DNA from: Elysia marginata
Taxonomy: Eukaryota; Mollusca; Gastropoda; Plakobranchidae
Direction: 5' to 3'
DNA length: 22,194 bases
Assembly (NCBI GenBank): GCA_019649035.1
Contig: BMAT01002839.1
Location: forward strand, 19,590 to 41,783
Shown: in pieces, positions 1 through 12,200 of the stretch
How the letters are laid out: the number at the start of each line of letters is the position of its first letter
Position numbering within the stretch: the first letter of the stretch is position 1
The notes under the pieces: model-generated
Databases searched by the model: none
Told to the model about the DNA's origin: nothing
What the model saw: only the letters and a program-made list of their open reading frames with translations
Position numbers and translations under genes: made by a program

Positions 1-74
1 GAAATGTCCCACTGATCTGTGTGGTATTTATCACGGGTAAAGCGTCCCACTGATCTGTGTGGTATTTATCACAG
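1..74 (+). repeat. 38-bp tandem repeat carrying the exon 1 acceptor
   Basis: The string cccactgatctgtgtggtat occurs at 8 and again at 46, an offset of 38. The exon itself continues with cctactgatctg at 84, again 38 further on. The unit therefore spans the end of the intron plus the first exon bases. The upstream copy has tcacggg where the used acceptor has tcacagg, so its AG is lost. Confidence 0.9.
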
Positions 75-236
75 GTAAAGCGTCCTACTGATCTGAAGCT
101 GCGTATTAAGCTGTTGAAACTGTACCTCGGTAAGAGCCGCTGTGATGAAGCCTATGATGTAGCCGTGACTTGTGACTTGACAACTGCCTTCGCAGATGCT
201 CTTCCCTGGTATGAATGTCTGACCACCGTGTTCAAG
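75..236 (+). CDS. RANBP2: RANBP2 exon 1 of window (alpha-solenoid)
   Basis: There are 54 codons, phase 0 at both ends. The peptide starts VKRPTDLKLRIKLLKLYL and ends LTTVFK. It matches the human segment with YVRPDDVHVNIRLVEVY and ends at the same place as VQTLK. The acceptor is at 73-74 (tcacag) and the donor is gtaaga at 237. The exon begins GTAAAG, so the junction also reads like a donor. A 38-bp unit carrying this acceptor is repeated just upstream. Since the window starts 74 bases before, earlier exons are missing. Confidence 0.88.
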
Positions 237-3200
237 GTAAGAATTTTTTTTATTTAATAATTTATGTTTGGTTTTATTTTGTAACGAACACAATTCAGGG
301 ATGTAGTCTTCAATTTTTTTTAAGATTCCTATTTTGTAAATGTTTCCTTTCATTTTTTTAAAAAGTTCCTAAGCAAGAAAGTTAGCAAAGTGGAAGAAAA
401 TCTCAGATGTGAAGATTCATGCTTTTCTGGCTGTGAGTTTTCAGTAATTAACTCAAATACAGGTCATTGCAGTATCATAGAAAATCAAACATATCTTGTA
501 TTGTTTAACTGTTGAATAAAGAGCTCCAAGAAAACTGTTCTGTAGTAACAGTGACAACGTTATCTAAAAGGTTTAGGTAGTATCTTCAATTCTTGTACTG
601 ATGAGTACTTTACAAGTATACACAGTGAAAAACTTCATGGAGCTCTTAATTATTCTTATGCTTTGTGTGTAAACTGTTTACATACCAAAATGCAAAGTCA
701 TAAATAAGTTCACAAGATTTGACCAATAGATTTCCAGACATATCAAATTGGAATTTAACATTTAGTTTTCACCATCATCAGTATAAAAAAAAAAAAATAA
801 AATGTTCATTACAGAAACATGGTGAAAGCAGCTTAGTTTTCACCATCATCAGTATAATAAAAAATAAAATGTTTTTTTTTATTACAGAAATATGGTGAGA
901 GCAACCCAGATACAACTAAGACAGATCCTGAGTACAACCAGCATTACCTGCATGTCCTAAGAAATCTGGTTTACCTTAGTCTGCCAGCCAAAGAACTGGA
1001 TGTGTGCGTTGATGCTTTAAGCAGGTTGGTGCCATTAACTCAGAGTATGGAAGTGGAAGGTCATAGAAAAACAGCTTGTACTGCTGTGTTGCCCAGACAC
1101 TGTTGAGCTTTTTTTTTTTTTTTTAAGACCATGCTCGGCAGTGAAAATTGAGTTTTTGGGACTCGGATATAGATTCGATTTTTTTTCGATATTTTGTTTT
1201 GAAATCCATTCCTCTATCAGGCGAAATAGGTTTCAAGGCCTGATATTACCTGCAAACGTCTAAAAATTCATAATTTTAGTGACAACTACATTCCTAAAAT
1301 TGCAATTTTTATGATAAAATGCGTAAATCCTTGCATTTGTAACGCGGCGCTCCTTGCTTCTGATTGGCTGAAGGTCTTCGCTGGTTGGCTGAAGCCGCGC
1401 AGGGGTCGCGTCTGCTAGTGTGAAGGCCGTGACACAAATGTAAACAGTGTAGCGTCTTGTGAACAAGCCTGCTTTGTTTTTATTCGATCTTATCAGTGTT
1501 TCTATTTGTTTTTCTTCCTTTTTACATCAACTAGAAAATTTGTGTATACCGTTTAGGTATAATAGTGTATTTTACAACTGCTGTATTTATAGATAGCCAG
1601 TTTATAAAAGTAATAAAAGTATTTTTAGTTGTAGATTTCTGGAAAAACTGTCATGGGTAGGAGAGGCAAGCGATCCCGTGCATCTCAGCTTTCTGATGCT
1701 AGAATTAGAAAAGATGGACTGAAGGTGAAGATGTCGCACATAGAAGGTGTGGGAGTACTGAGGGTGTGGCTGGGCCTTCCTCAGCTGAACCTTTCCGCTT
1801 GGTTATTCCACTGTCTGAGCGTCCTGAGGAGCCTGAACAAGAGCCTGTACAAAAGAGCAGGACTACAAGATACTCAATGAGCACCTGCAGCCTATTTATG
1901 ACAGGCTGTCAGACGATGAGTTCTTGTCTCACTCTCAGTGCCTTCGCCATGCTACGCAGAATGCAAACGAAAGTCTGTACAGCGAGATCTGGAGTAAATG
2001 TTCGAAAACAAAATTCGCGTCAGCCAAGAAAGTCCGCTTTTCAATGCTGCTCGCTATTGCCGAGTACAACCACGGCCCCCAAGGCTCATCTGTACTGAAA
2101 AATCTTTTCGGGGAGCCTTCAGGAGTCTCAGCAACTCGCCTGTCTCAGAGTAGAACCTCCAGGCGGCTGGCTGCAAGCAGGCAGTATGAATCAGACAAGA
2201 TTACCCACAGGCGAGCAGCTCCTAAAATGCCATGAAAAGGAGGCAGAGGGAGCTGGAAGAACTTGAGGGTGGACCAAGCTATTCAGCAGGTGCCTTTTAG
2301 CCCGATCAAGAACTAAAAGTGCGTTATTTCAGTAAAAATGTCAAAATTTTGAAGAAAAATGCGTTTTTTTCTATTTGGTGTTTTATTCAACAAAAAATTA
2401 CATTTTTCTGTCACTATGTGTTTGACATGTTTGGTATTTGCAACATATTTTCTCTTTGTGATTTTCAAGATTCATACAGATCCTTTTTTCAAAGTATGCA
2501 TTACTTTTTTTTTAATGAATTTTTTTCCTTCAAAAAATAAGAAATTTGCATACGCGGAAAGTGCCAAATTTTAAAAATTCACCAAAAATTCAAAAATTCA
2601 TATTTTCAAAAAATGATCTGTATGAATTTTTATTAGAGCCGTCTAAAACCACACACCAAGTTTCATAGCTTTAGGTCAAATAGTGAATGAGCAATGTCGC
2701 TTTGAAATTATTTCAAAAATACAAAATGGCGGCTGTTTATGACAGTTACCATAGCAACCAAATGTAGTTTGCACTGAAAACTTTGTACAATATGCTTTTT
2801 GGCCAGCCCTCTACCTATCTGAAACACAAAATTAGCCAAAAGATGTCTTTTGTAAAATTTTGACCTTCACTGCCGACCTTGGCCTTAAATCATTAGGGGC
2901 AGCCCTCTCAGTTTTTATAATGAAATGAAGAAATGTGTAGCAGCAGCACAAAATTAGTCAAGTTCCTCTGATATTGACTTTGAAAAAATTGATACATTTT
3001 CTACAAAATGGAAAGAAAATTGAAAAGGCAATGCCTATATATAAGATTGATAGCAGGAAGCCACTATGCCTATATATAAGATTGATAGCAGGAAGCCACT
3101 TGTTGAATGTACAAAATCACTTTTTTCCCCCATCCATATGTTGATTTTTCAAATATCAAGCACTTATCACCCTCTGCAAGTGACCCCCTCAAATTCCAGT

Positions 3201-6200
3201 CCCATGAATATCATGTGCTAATTTTTGTTTGATGTTGTTCTTGTCGTGAGTTCTGAAACGCTTCTGAAAATACTGAAACTGGGGTTACAGAGTATTGATC
3301 AGAGATTGGCAGCTCTGAGATATCTCTGCCGAGGACAAATGAAATGCAGTATCTCTCACATGGTTTACACTGCAGATACTGTTTTTTTTTCCTCCCTGGC
3401 AGATCTGTAACGCTTTACCAAATTAAGTCTTTTAGTCTCAAAATACCCCTGTGATATGATTTTTGTATTTCTGAACTTGTTGAAAACTGTTTACTCTAGG
3501 TTTGATCAACAACTAAAAGTTGCTGTCAACATGGCTAGCTCAAATGAAACCTGGACTGCCATGCTTAAAGAGATGAAGGGACAGATGTTCTTCTTGGCTT
3601 CACTGGTCCTCCTGAAGAGAGCACAATCTGTAAGAAAGAATCCTTAGTTTTATTTATTCGCTATTTTTTTTTCTGCTTACAGGCCTAGACTTTGAAAAAC
3701 ATTAGTATAGTATTTGACAGTAGTTCTATTTTTAGACCTGGGCCTAGAAATCTAGGTGAGGTCTTTTCGCACATTTAGCTTGTTTTTTTTAGATGATAAA
3801 GGAAGTCAGTAGACTAACTTTCCAAAACTCAGTAAAAAGTGACTTTGATGACCTCCTCATCAAGTTTTCAAGAGTTAATAAGTTGAAAAACGATCGCAAT
3901 CCCAAAAAATCACCAAATCAGAAAGGTCCAATGTGTAGTTGATATCCCTTAACATTCTGTTGAAATTAGAAAAAATTTACATTTTTTGTGCCTCTCATAA
4001 GACATCCATTTAAACAAAGTTTTAAATCATAACTTAACCATGTTCTGGGTTATCTACAAGAGTCTCTCGCAACCTATTAGCTTATACTGAATGAAAAATA
4101 TGGTTGCTCCTAAACCAACCTCGGTTTTCCGACGAAATCATGTGGTTTCGAAACTGTAAGTCTTACAGCGGTAAATAAGACTAACTCGCGTAAAACCTGT
4201 TTTGCAAACCAAAAAATAGTGCAAAACTACTCAGAATCTATTTAAAATGGAACTGGTTTGGTCATTTTTTTTTTTTTAAGTCTTAAAGATTATGTAGTCT
4301 TTGAGACGATATGGAAAGTTATGTTTCTATACTAGGTTTAGTATGCCTCACACAAAGCCCCAAACTGCAACTCTTGTGTTTTCTAATATCTATTGGTAAA
4401 ACTGATGTCCATTTGAACATGTATAACTAAAAAATGCAAGCTTTTGATTGATAGGCAACTTAAATGGCTTTCGGATCCCAAATATGTATGAGCCATTTTT
4501 GTTATTGTGTTTGGCACAATTTCTCTTGCTTAAACTTAAATCTTTTTTAAACAACCACAGACATAAAAGCGTCCTAATTTGAACTGAATTCCTTTTTATT
4601 TTAAATATTTTCACTTGAACCCATCATATTTTCAAAACATATACCTGAGTTGTTGGTGTGTAAACTTTATGAGTCTGAAATTCTGGTATTGTCGATAAAC
4701 AAACAATAAATTGAAGTCCCAAATGACAACTATCAACCAAATCCTTGTTTGAGCAGCTTTGTAGTGGTCTAAATAATGTCTCACAAAATATTTGTGATAA
4801 AATAAAGCTAAATGACTTCACAAACGCATTTTGAATTTTCATTTTGCTCTTTTGCCACTTACTAGAGAGCGCTGTAACAAATAGAATGTAAGTCGTGCCT
4901 CCCTAAGCTTTATTAACCTTCTAATTTGTTTCTTTGTCACTGTCTACATCTTGTTTTTCTATTGTGAATGAGATTAGAATGCAAAGTACTGTTCCTATTG
5001 GCAAACTCCCTCTTTGAAGTCCTGTCCATTGCTTGGGGGCAAGGATGATAATTTTGTGCTCTATTCTCATTCCGAATTGCTGGTCATGTTACCTTGATAG
5101 ACCTAGAGGAAGAGATGTTGTCCAAAAGTGTAAATAAAGTTTTAAAAATATTAAAATGAAGGTTTTCCCTGATGTGATTACCTTGATAAGAGTTTTGTTT
5201 TGGTAGGGCTGTGTGAGCTGGGAGGACGTCAACCATCTCAGCGGAGCTTGCCTGCTGGCCAGCAAAAGCATGGACCCGCTTGATGCCCAGGCCCCTTGGT
5301 TTGTGTCGGCTCCACTCACGCACAGGAAGTTCTATGACTGGTGGCACCGCCAGAGCTACGACCGCTTGTCACAAGTTGGTAAGTTGTAGCCTGTCAGTGT
5401 CCGTTATTTTGTTTTTGTTGCTGTTCAAACGGTATAGAAAGAGTCAAATCAGACCAAGGTAGAGAAATGAAATGTTGATGCTAAATTGACATTTTAAATT
5501 TACTGTCCTAGATAGCCCTTCCCCATCAGGCTTTATCTGTACACCAATCAAGCATCTGTTGAACAGAGCGAGCAGGACTGAAAGGACAAAACCATAACCT
5601 TTTCAAAATACACTTTTGGATGCGGTGCTTGCTTGTTCCGCCCGTACACACGTCCCTCTGTTGTTACAGTCTCACTTGGTCAGGCAGAGCATGACTGTGT
5701 GCCCGCTTGATTCCGCTGCAGTTGTGAGGTGTTACGTTCAACACTTTCTTTATTGTCAGCAAAATTTAAAGCAGGTATTACTACACCACCCAGCACTTTG
5801 TTATTTGTATTGTTCTTCAACTAAAATCTAAACAGGTTGCAAAAACAATTGGAATCTTTGGCCCCACACACATCATCCCTTACTGTATATAATCTGGATG
5901 GGAAATCTTATTTGATCAAAACCCAATGGCACTGTACCTGATCAAAACATTGTCTTTTGAGCAGAGTAAACAAGTAGATCTAGTTCCATAATTACATCAT
6001 TCTTTTTTTTTTGTAGTTAGCCATGCAGACCTATCACTATTATTTGCATAAACAAAAGATTACATTTAGATTTGAAAGCTTACTCGGTGGCAGTGTACCC
6101 CTCATCAAAACTGTGTCTTCTGAGGCTTATTTCTTACAAATTTGGGCTGTGTTTTTAGTTATTATGAATTGCGCTCATTTAAGCATAAGGTTCACTGCAT

Positions 6201-9200
6201 ATCTCCTTCTAATGTTTAGGTCACATGCTGGGGCAATTGTCACAGAAGAAGAAGTGGGATGACATCACAGAGTGGGGGCTTTCCGTGCGCCGTGACACCA
6301 TGACCTCTGCCGGCCATCAGCGTGTGTTTGAACAGCTTTATCGTTCCAGAGATGTCAGGCAACAAAGTGCAAAGAGTTTCATTTACCAGGCACAGGAGAT
6401 GGTGGCTGGGCATATCAGAGAGAGAGAGCCTTTTACAGAGCAACATTTGTTGGACATTGATAGAGGTAATACAACACAGACTAGGATCTAAGTAAATAAA
6501 CAGGGCTGCATCTAGTTTAAATTTATACAGCTAATTACAGAGCATTGCAGATTAAGGACATTTGTGGAGAAAATTTTTATACCTATGGGCTTTCAAACTC
6601 TTTGATGGCTTGCTTTCTTTAACTTACTTGCACTTGGGCATTTTTTACGCACTTTTAAACGAATTGAAGTAGAAAACTATTCTAAACTATTCAAATAATT
6701 TTTTCACCATATGTTAATCAATGCGTCAAATAGAGAACAAAATGAACAGAAAGACGGTATGTCTATTTGTTCAATTAAAAAAGAAAATTGAAATCGCGTA
6801 AAACAAATTTACAAATCCATGACTGAAGCCGTTAATAACTGTGGTTTTGTTGTGGTTGTAGACACTCGCATACCTAGACTCTTATTAGACCTTTTTTATT
6901 TTCACCTCAGATTTTTTATTTTCACCTCAGATTTTTTAGTTTGATACCTAGAATAGAGATTTAGAGGCATCTATTTCAATTTGGAAAGTAAATCTAGATC
7001 TTGAATCCACTTTAAAATCTAGACCTGGTCTTGTCCCGTATTAGCGACAATATGAAAACTTTCCTACTGATCTTGCCGAAGCTCAAAACATCAGTAAACT
7101 GAGTTAATTAGCGTTTGGGATGTAGGGGAATTACTTTGAGAGAAAAAATTTAACATGCAATCCCGCAAATTGACGAAATTAAGCATAAGTGAGCTGAAGA
7201 AAAAATGTGTTTTTACCATAATCTTTTTTTATCTTGAGGTCTATCAATCAAAAAAAAGAAATACCCAAACCGCTTTAAAACACTGCGACTAATTTCGGCC
7301 TCTAGATCTAGATCTAGTCTATATCTTAATGCAGGCTTTGTCTGTTTTGGTAACTGTCTGTAATAGGAAACATATATTTTCAATAAATTCCATAATGTAG
7401 ATGATAAGGAACAACATACATCTATGTATTTTGCTAATAGGTCTAGTTGGGGGGGAGTTATACCCACATTCGCACATAGATTTACACTGAAAAAATACTT
7501 TAGAATCACTCATTTAATTATACTGAAACAGTATGTGTTTTTTTTTCTTTCATAGAAACTCTGTAAAAGTGTCTTCAGATAGAATGGTTTAAATTTCTTA
7601 TTACCCAGGTAATCACAGTTCTGTTTGAAATTTCTCAGTTCTATTTCTCTTCTAAAAGCCATTAAAAATGCAAGTTTGTATGTTTTACAAGGTATATTTT
7701 CTATAAGTTTTTTGTTGTTGTTAACCTTTATCCCCCTTTCTACTCCTTTAGTTGCATCTCAAGTTCACCTGGGCAACCTCAACCACCTTGTTTGGCTGTG
7801 TTTACAACGCTACTTGCCTGACATGAAAGCTCAGCCCAACTGTGAGACCACAAGCTTTTTTAATACTTTGCTTGCATATTTATTTGCTCCTTCATTCCAA
7901 GGTTAAAAAAATGGCGCATCATGATTGTTAAAAAGTATTAATAAATGTTCTATTATTAAACACAGTATGTGTTGTCTATCTCTTATCTATAGCTTCTATT
8001 GGGTTACTGGGTCTGTTTATTTTCACAGCAAATTTAATTTGGTGTACTTGTTTTAAAAAGTAGGCATGGTTTATGCTATTATACTATGCAATTAAAGTGG
8101 AAACAAACTTCTTCCTCCTCTCTTAACAGGACTTCTAGCTAGTACCACTGGTAACCTTACAAAAACTATTGCTCCTTGAGAAATGTATACATTTTGTCAT
8201 AAGGTTTTCTCTGGAAAAACAATGTAAATCAATTGAAGGGGCAGTTTTTTTAAACAGGCATGATGATCAGTGAACCCATCTCCGCACTGTCAAAGACATC
8301 TTGATTTGAAGTCCTTAGTTCTCAATCTTATCTTCACAGTGTCAAAGACACCTAGATTTGAAGTCCTTAGTTCTCAATCATAACATATTCACCTAGATTT
8401 AGTGTCTTTGGTTCTCAGTCATAATATTTTCATATTTATACTTTGGAATCCTAAAAAGTTTGGCACCAGAACCCTGTTTTGTTAAGGTATATCTGTATTT
8501 AGCTTTTAACTTATTCTACTATTGCGCTAGGCTCCACAGTATTACAATTTTACTCAGACTTAAGTTGAATATCTTTTGTCAGAGATTAGGTTGATTTAAT
8601 GTCTTTTTGTTTCATAAATTTTCACAGATCACTTCACCTTGATGGAAAATATTCAGTTTAGTGTAAAAAATCTGGAGAACACTGCAGTTGAGACTTTGTC
8701 GCAGTTGGACATTCTGGTCAGTAGACAGCATCTATTTTTTCTTTTTTTGATTACTAGAAATTTTGCAGTTGAGATTTTTATGCAATCTGTCCCAAAGCAA
8801 AAAAATAAAGAGTCTACTGGATAAAATGCGTTGTTCACATTCCAAGGATACTTTGCTGAGGTTGGTTTTATAAATTCAACATGGATAACATTTTGATTTT
8901 GCAAACCTCATACTCAAAAATTGTTTTTTTTTATAAAGAGTTCTGTGAAAAACAATCAACTGGGCTAAACTTTATTTGCTAACCTGGAGTCTTCAAATTT
9001 ATTTGAAAAGTTGGTGGACAAACTTCTGTGATCTGTCAATGGACAACCTAAAGCATCAGTTATCAAAAGCCATCCTTTTTTTTTTTTGTGTAAAAACTAA
9101 ATTTGTAAGGCTCACAAATTTTCTGTTGCTAACTACTTAAATTTACAAACATCAGCACCTATTCAAATGAATTTAAAATTCTGATTTCAATGTTAACGCT

Positions 9201-12200
9201 GTATTACAATTTCTCCCAGATCTTCCTGCTGACCTCGGTACGCTGCGCTGCCAGTGCCGTCTCGGACAACATCCTCCGTTACTCTGACAGCTCGGGCCGT
9301 CCCAGTATGCTCCCCGTGTGTCTTGCCAAACCTCTTTGCTCCCCTGAGCAGGAAGAGTGGTGGACGGCTGCCTTCAGATTTTGCACCAACAACATCAAGT
9401 GAGTCTAAGGTTTTTAAAAAAATTTTTTGCCTTTATTGCGTAAGCTGCTCGTTTGCTATTCTTGTGCAAAGAAGTGAGTGGACAGTTCTCATACGAGACC
9501 ATTATTATCAAAAACGTTTTCACTTTTTTGTTATCATTTAAACTTGAACCTTGATATAAGTGTGGCAAATTTGTTCAGTTAGTTTGTTTTTTCTCCCTAG
9601 TCTTATTTTTTTTATTGATTATAGAATTTTATTTTCAACATAGGAGGTAGAATACTACTTTTGTGGATGGGATTGTAAATTATCTGCATCTGTTATAGAT
9701 CCATCAGATCTGCTTTTCCGTGTTTACAGTGCAATGCAAAGTATGTTTTTTTCCTTTTTCAAATATTACTTTCTGTTTGATCCAGGCAGAAAACATTTGT
9801 TTAGCACAGAATCTTTTAGCCATGCTGTTACAACATGTTCTCTTCTCTTCTTAAAGTAATGGTTGTAAACAATATTTATGCTGTCCTATCTTGATACCAC
9901 CTACACATTCATATTGCTTTGGGTCTGATTTTGGCTGAAAGTAAATCTTGTATCAAGTTTCTGAATGCCCTATCCAGGATATTTTTTTTTTAACTTTGGA
10001 CTATAACACTATAAATTTGGTGCATTGTATTAAAAGTACTGTATATGCTATTATGTATAGTATGAGAGATGTTATTCATTTTCCAGAGATGACTTTTCAC
10101 GTCTCCGTCGAGTGCTAGTACGAGGCTTAGAAACAGTGAGACTTGTTGGATCACACGGAATTTCTGTGAAAATGATGTGCCACATTGCCCGTTCTCTGGA
10201 TACAAGGGTAGGGAATGACAATAATCTGAGACCTATTAGTCTCTGTTGGCTATTTTTTTTTTTATTATCATATTAAATTCAGAAATTGAAAGCTTGGGAA
10301 GAAAATCAACATATATAAAATTGTCATGTTCTCAGCATACCCTAGTGTTTTTTCCATAATTATACATCTTGATTAACCAAGAAAATAAAAAAAGTCTGGA
10401 CCCATTTTCAATAATCTTACTTCTTTATTAACAAAAAATATAAGAAAGACTGGAGTATTTTTTTAACTACAAAAAGCATTTAACCGCCTTTTATTAATTT
10501 CAGGAAAAGTGAATATTCAACTCATAATTATTATGAAAACCAATTCTTAAATTGCTCTTGAAATTGGCAAATTCTGTCTCTCCTTATATCTTGCGTTGTG
10601 CTGTCTTGACAGGTAAAAAGCTACCGCTCAGGGCAGCATGGTTGTCGCTGCTCTGCGTATGAGCTGAATCAGCTTGAGGGCAGAGCCGTTTTTTACTGGG
10701 AAAAGGCAAAACAAAACCTTCAGAGGTAACGAGTGAAACAAGCTGTTACAGATTACATATGTGTGAGGAGCTGGGAAAACCGTCCACTTTGGTAAAAAAT
10801 GGAAGTTACTTTTTTATAATGAATTAAAAAAAGAGGTTGCCCATATTTCATTACTTTATGTTTGAAGACGATATGTTGAATAACATTGAAAATACGACAT
10901 ATTTTGTGAATGTAAAAAAATTTCTCATAATGGCTATAACTCCAAATGAGTGTCAGCGACATGTGGATGGTTTTTCCAGCTCCTCACACATATGAACAAA
11001 TAAGCTTTAGTTGGCTTCACAAGCGTGTACTTGCTCTGCATGAAGTTACTGTACATTCAACCATTCAAAAACGCGAGTCCAATTGTTTTGGGCCATGACT
11101 TGTTGCTCAAATCAGAGTATAAATCTCCAATCAGAGGGGGGGCCTAGATAGCTCAGTTGGTAGTGGCTTCGCTCCGTGGCCAAGAGGTCGCGGGTTCAAA
11201 ACACAGCCGAGCACAGTCCGGGCCCCTACTGGTTGGGTCAGTGTCAGTAAAATGTGACCAGCTGAGACTAAGTCATGGTATCCCCGCTAGTCTCTGGGTG
11301 GCAGCCTTTAAATTGTCATTGGGACCCAAGCCCTGAGAGCACCTTTGAAGTGGAAATGGGCTTGTAAAAATAACCCTCAATCAATCAACCAATCAGAGGG
11401 TATATTTAGATCACAATAATTGAGGTGCTTTCCTTATATTTTAGAAACTGACTTTTAAGTCACTAATCAGAACACAGTGATGTGGTCTAGTTGTAGACAC
11501 TCAGATATCGGACTGCAAGGTCTGAGTTTCAAGCCCTGTCTAGGTATGTTGGTGTTTGGTCGTTTGAACGGCTCTTTCTAGACATTCCCTCGCTATGGGC
11601 AGTGAAAGATCAGCATGCTAGATAGATGTCCTTAAACTACTGCCCCTCTCTGTGTAGTGAGGAAAATTTGGTTGGGGGTAATAACCTGTCGGGGAACCTG
11701 TGTCAAGAACCTAGAATAACTTAGTGGATCAAGCTCTATAGAGAAGACATTGTTTACTTAATCTGACTACAAAATCTTTTTCTATCCTTTGTCGCTGTAT
11801 GTGTTGGAAATCAATGAAAACTTGAATTCAATAGATTGGTGCNNNNNNNNNNNNNNNNNNNNNNNNNNNNNNNNNNNNNNNNNNNNNNNNNNNNNNNNNN
11901 NNNNNNNNNNNNNNNNNNNNNNNNNNNNNNNNNAAATGAAAACTTGAATTCAATAGATTGGTGCTAACCTGGCCTTAATGCTGTTTTTCCATCATACTAT
12001 AGAAAGGTATTTTCTCTCCAGGACCCACCACACACCAATGCCAAACAAGCGGCTGTTTAAAGAAGCTGGGGACACAGACATGAGCCCACTGATGCTGAGA
12101 CCTCTGCTAGAGGAGGCTCAGTTTGCTCTCGCCTTGCATGACATGAAGAAAGACCGACTCGAAGAGGCCATTAATGCTTTCAAGAAACTCAACGATCCCT

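Larger units (their letters stand above)
1127..2884 (+). mobile_element. Mutator-like DNA transposon, internally deleted, flanked by TTAA
   Basis: The left end (1125-1145) and the reverse complement of the right end (2866-2886) match at 18 of 21 positions around the core tcggcagtgaa. Both ends abut TTAA (1123-1126 and 2885-2888). TTAA is its own reverse complement, so it may be a 4-bp target duplication or simply the end of the terminal repeats. The inside holds fragments of a transposase-like gene. The size is about 1.76 kb, too small for the whole family protein, so it is a dead deletion derivative lying in intron 2. Confidence 0.75.

Noticed and set aside
2319-2574. Two overlapping open frames rich in Phe and Lys
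   Set aside because: They come from AT-rich low-complexity DNA in the noncoding end of the transposon, with no motif or homology.
5928-6125. Weak similarity of about 37 bases between 5928 and 6090 (gtacctgatcaaaac against gtacccctcatcaaaac)
   Set aside because: It is short and diverged in AT-rich sequence and could be chance; no unit borders are visible.
11139-11213. Functional tRNA gene
   Set aside because: The boxes are present, but the cloverleaf is degenerate and the unit continues into a 250-bp element with target duplications, so it is a SINE head.
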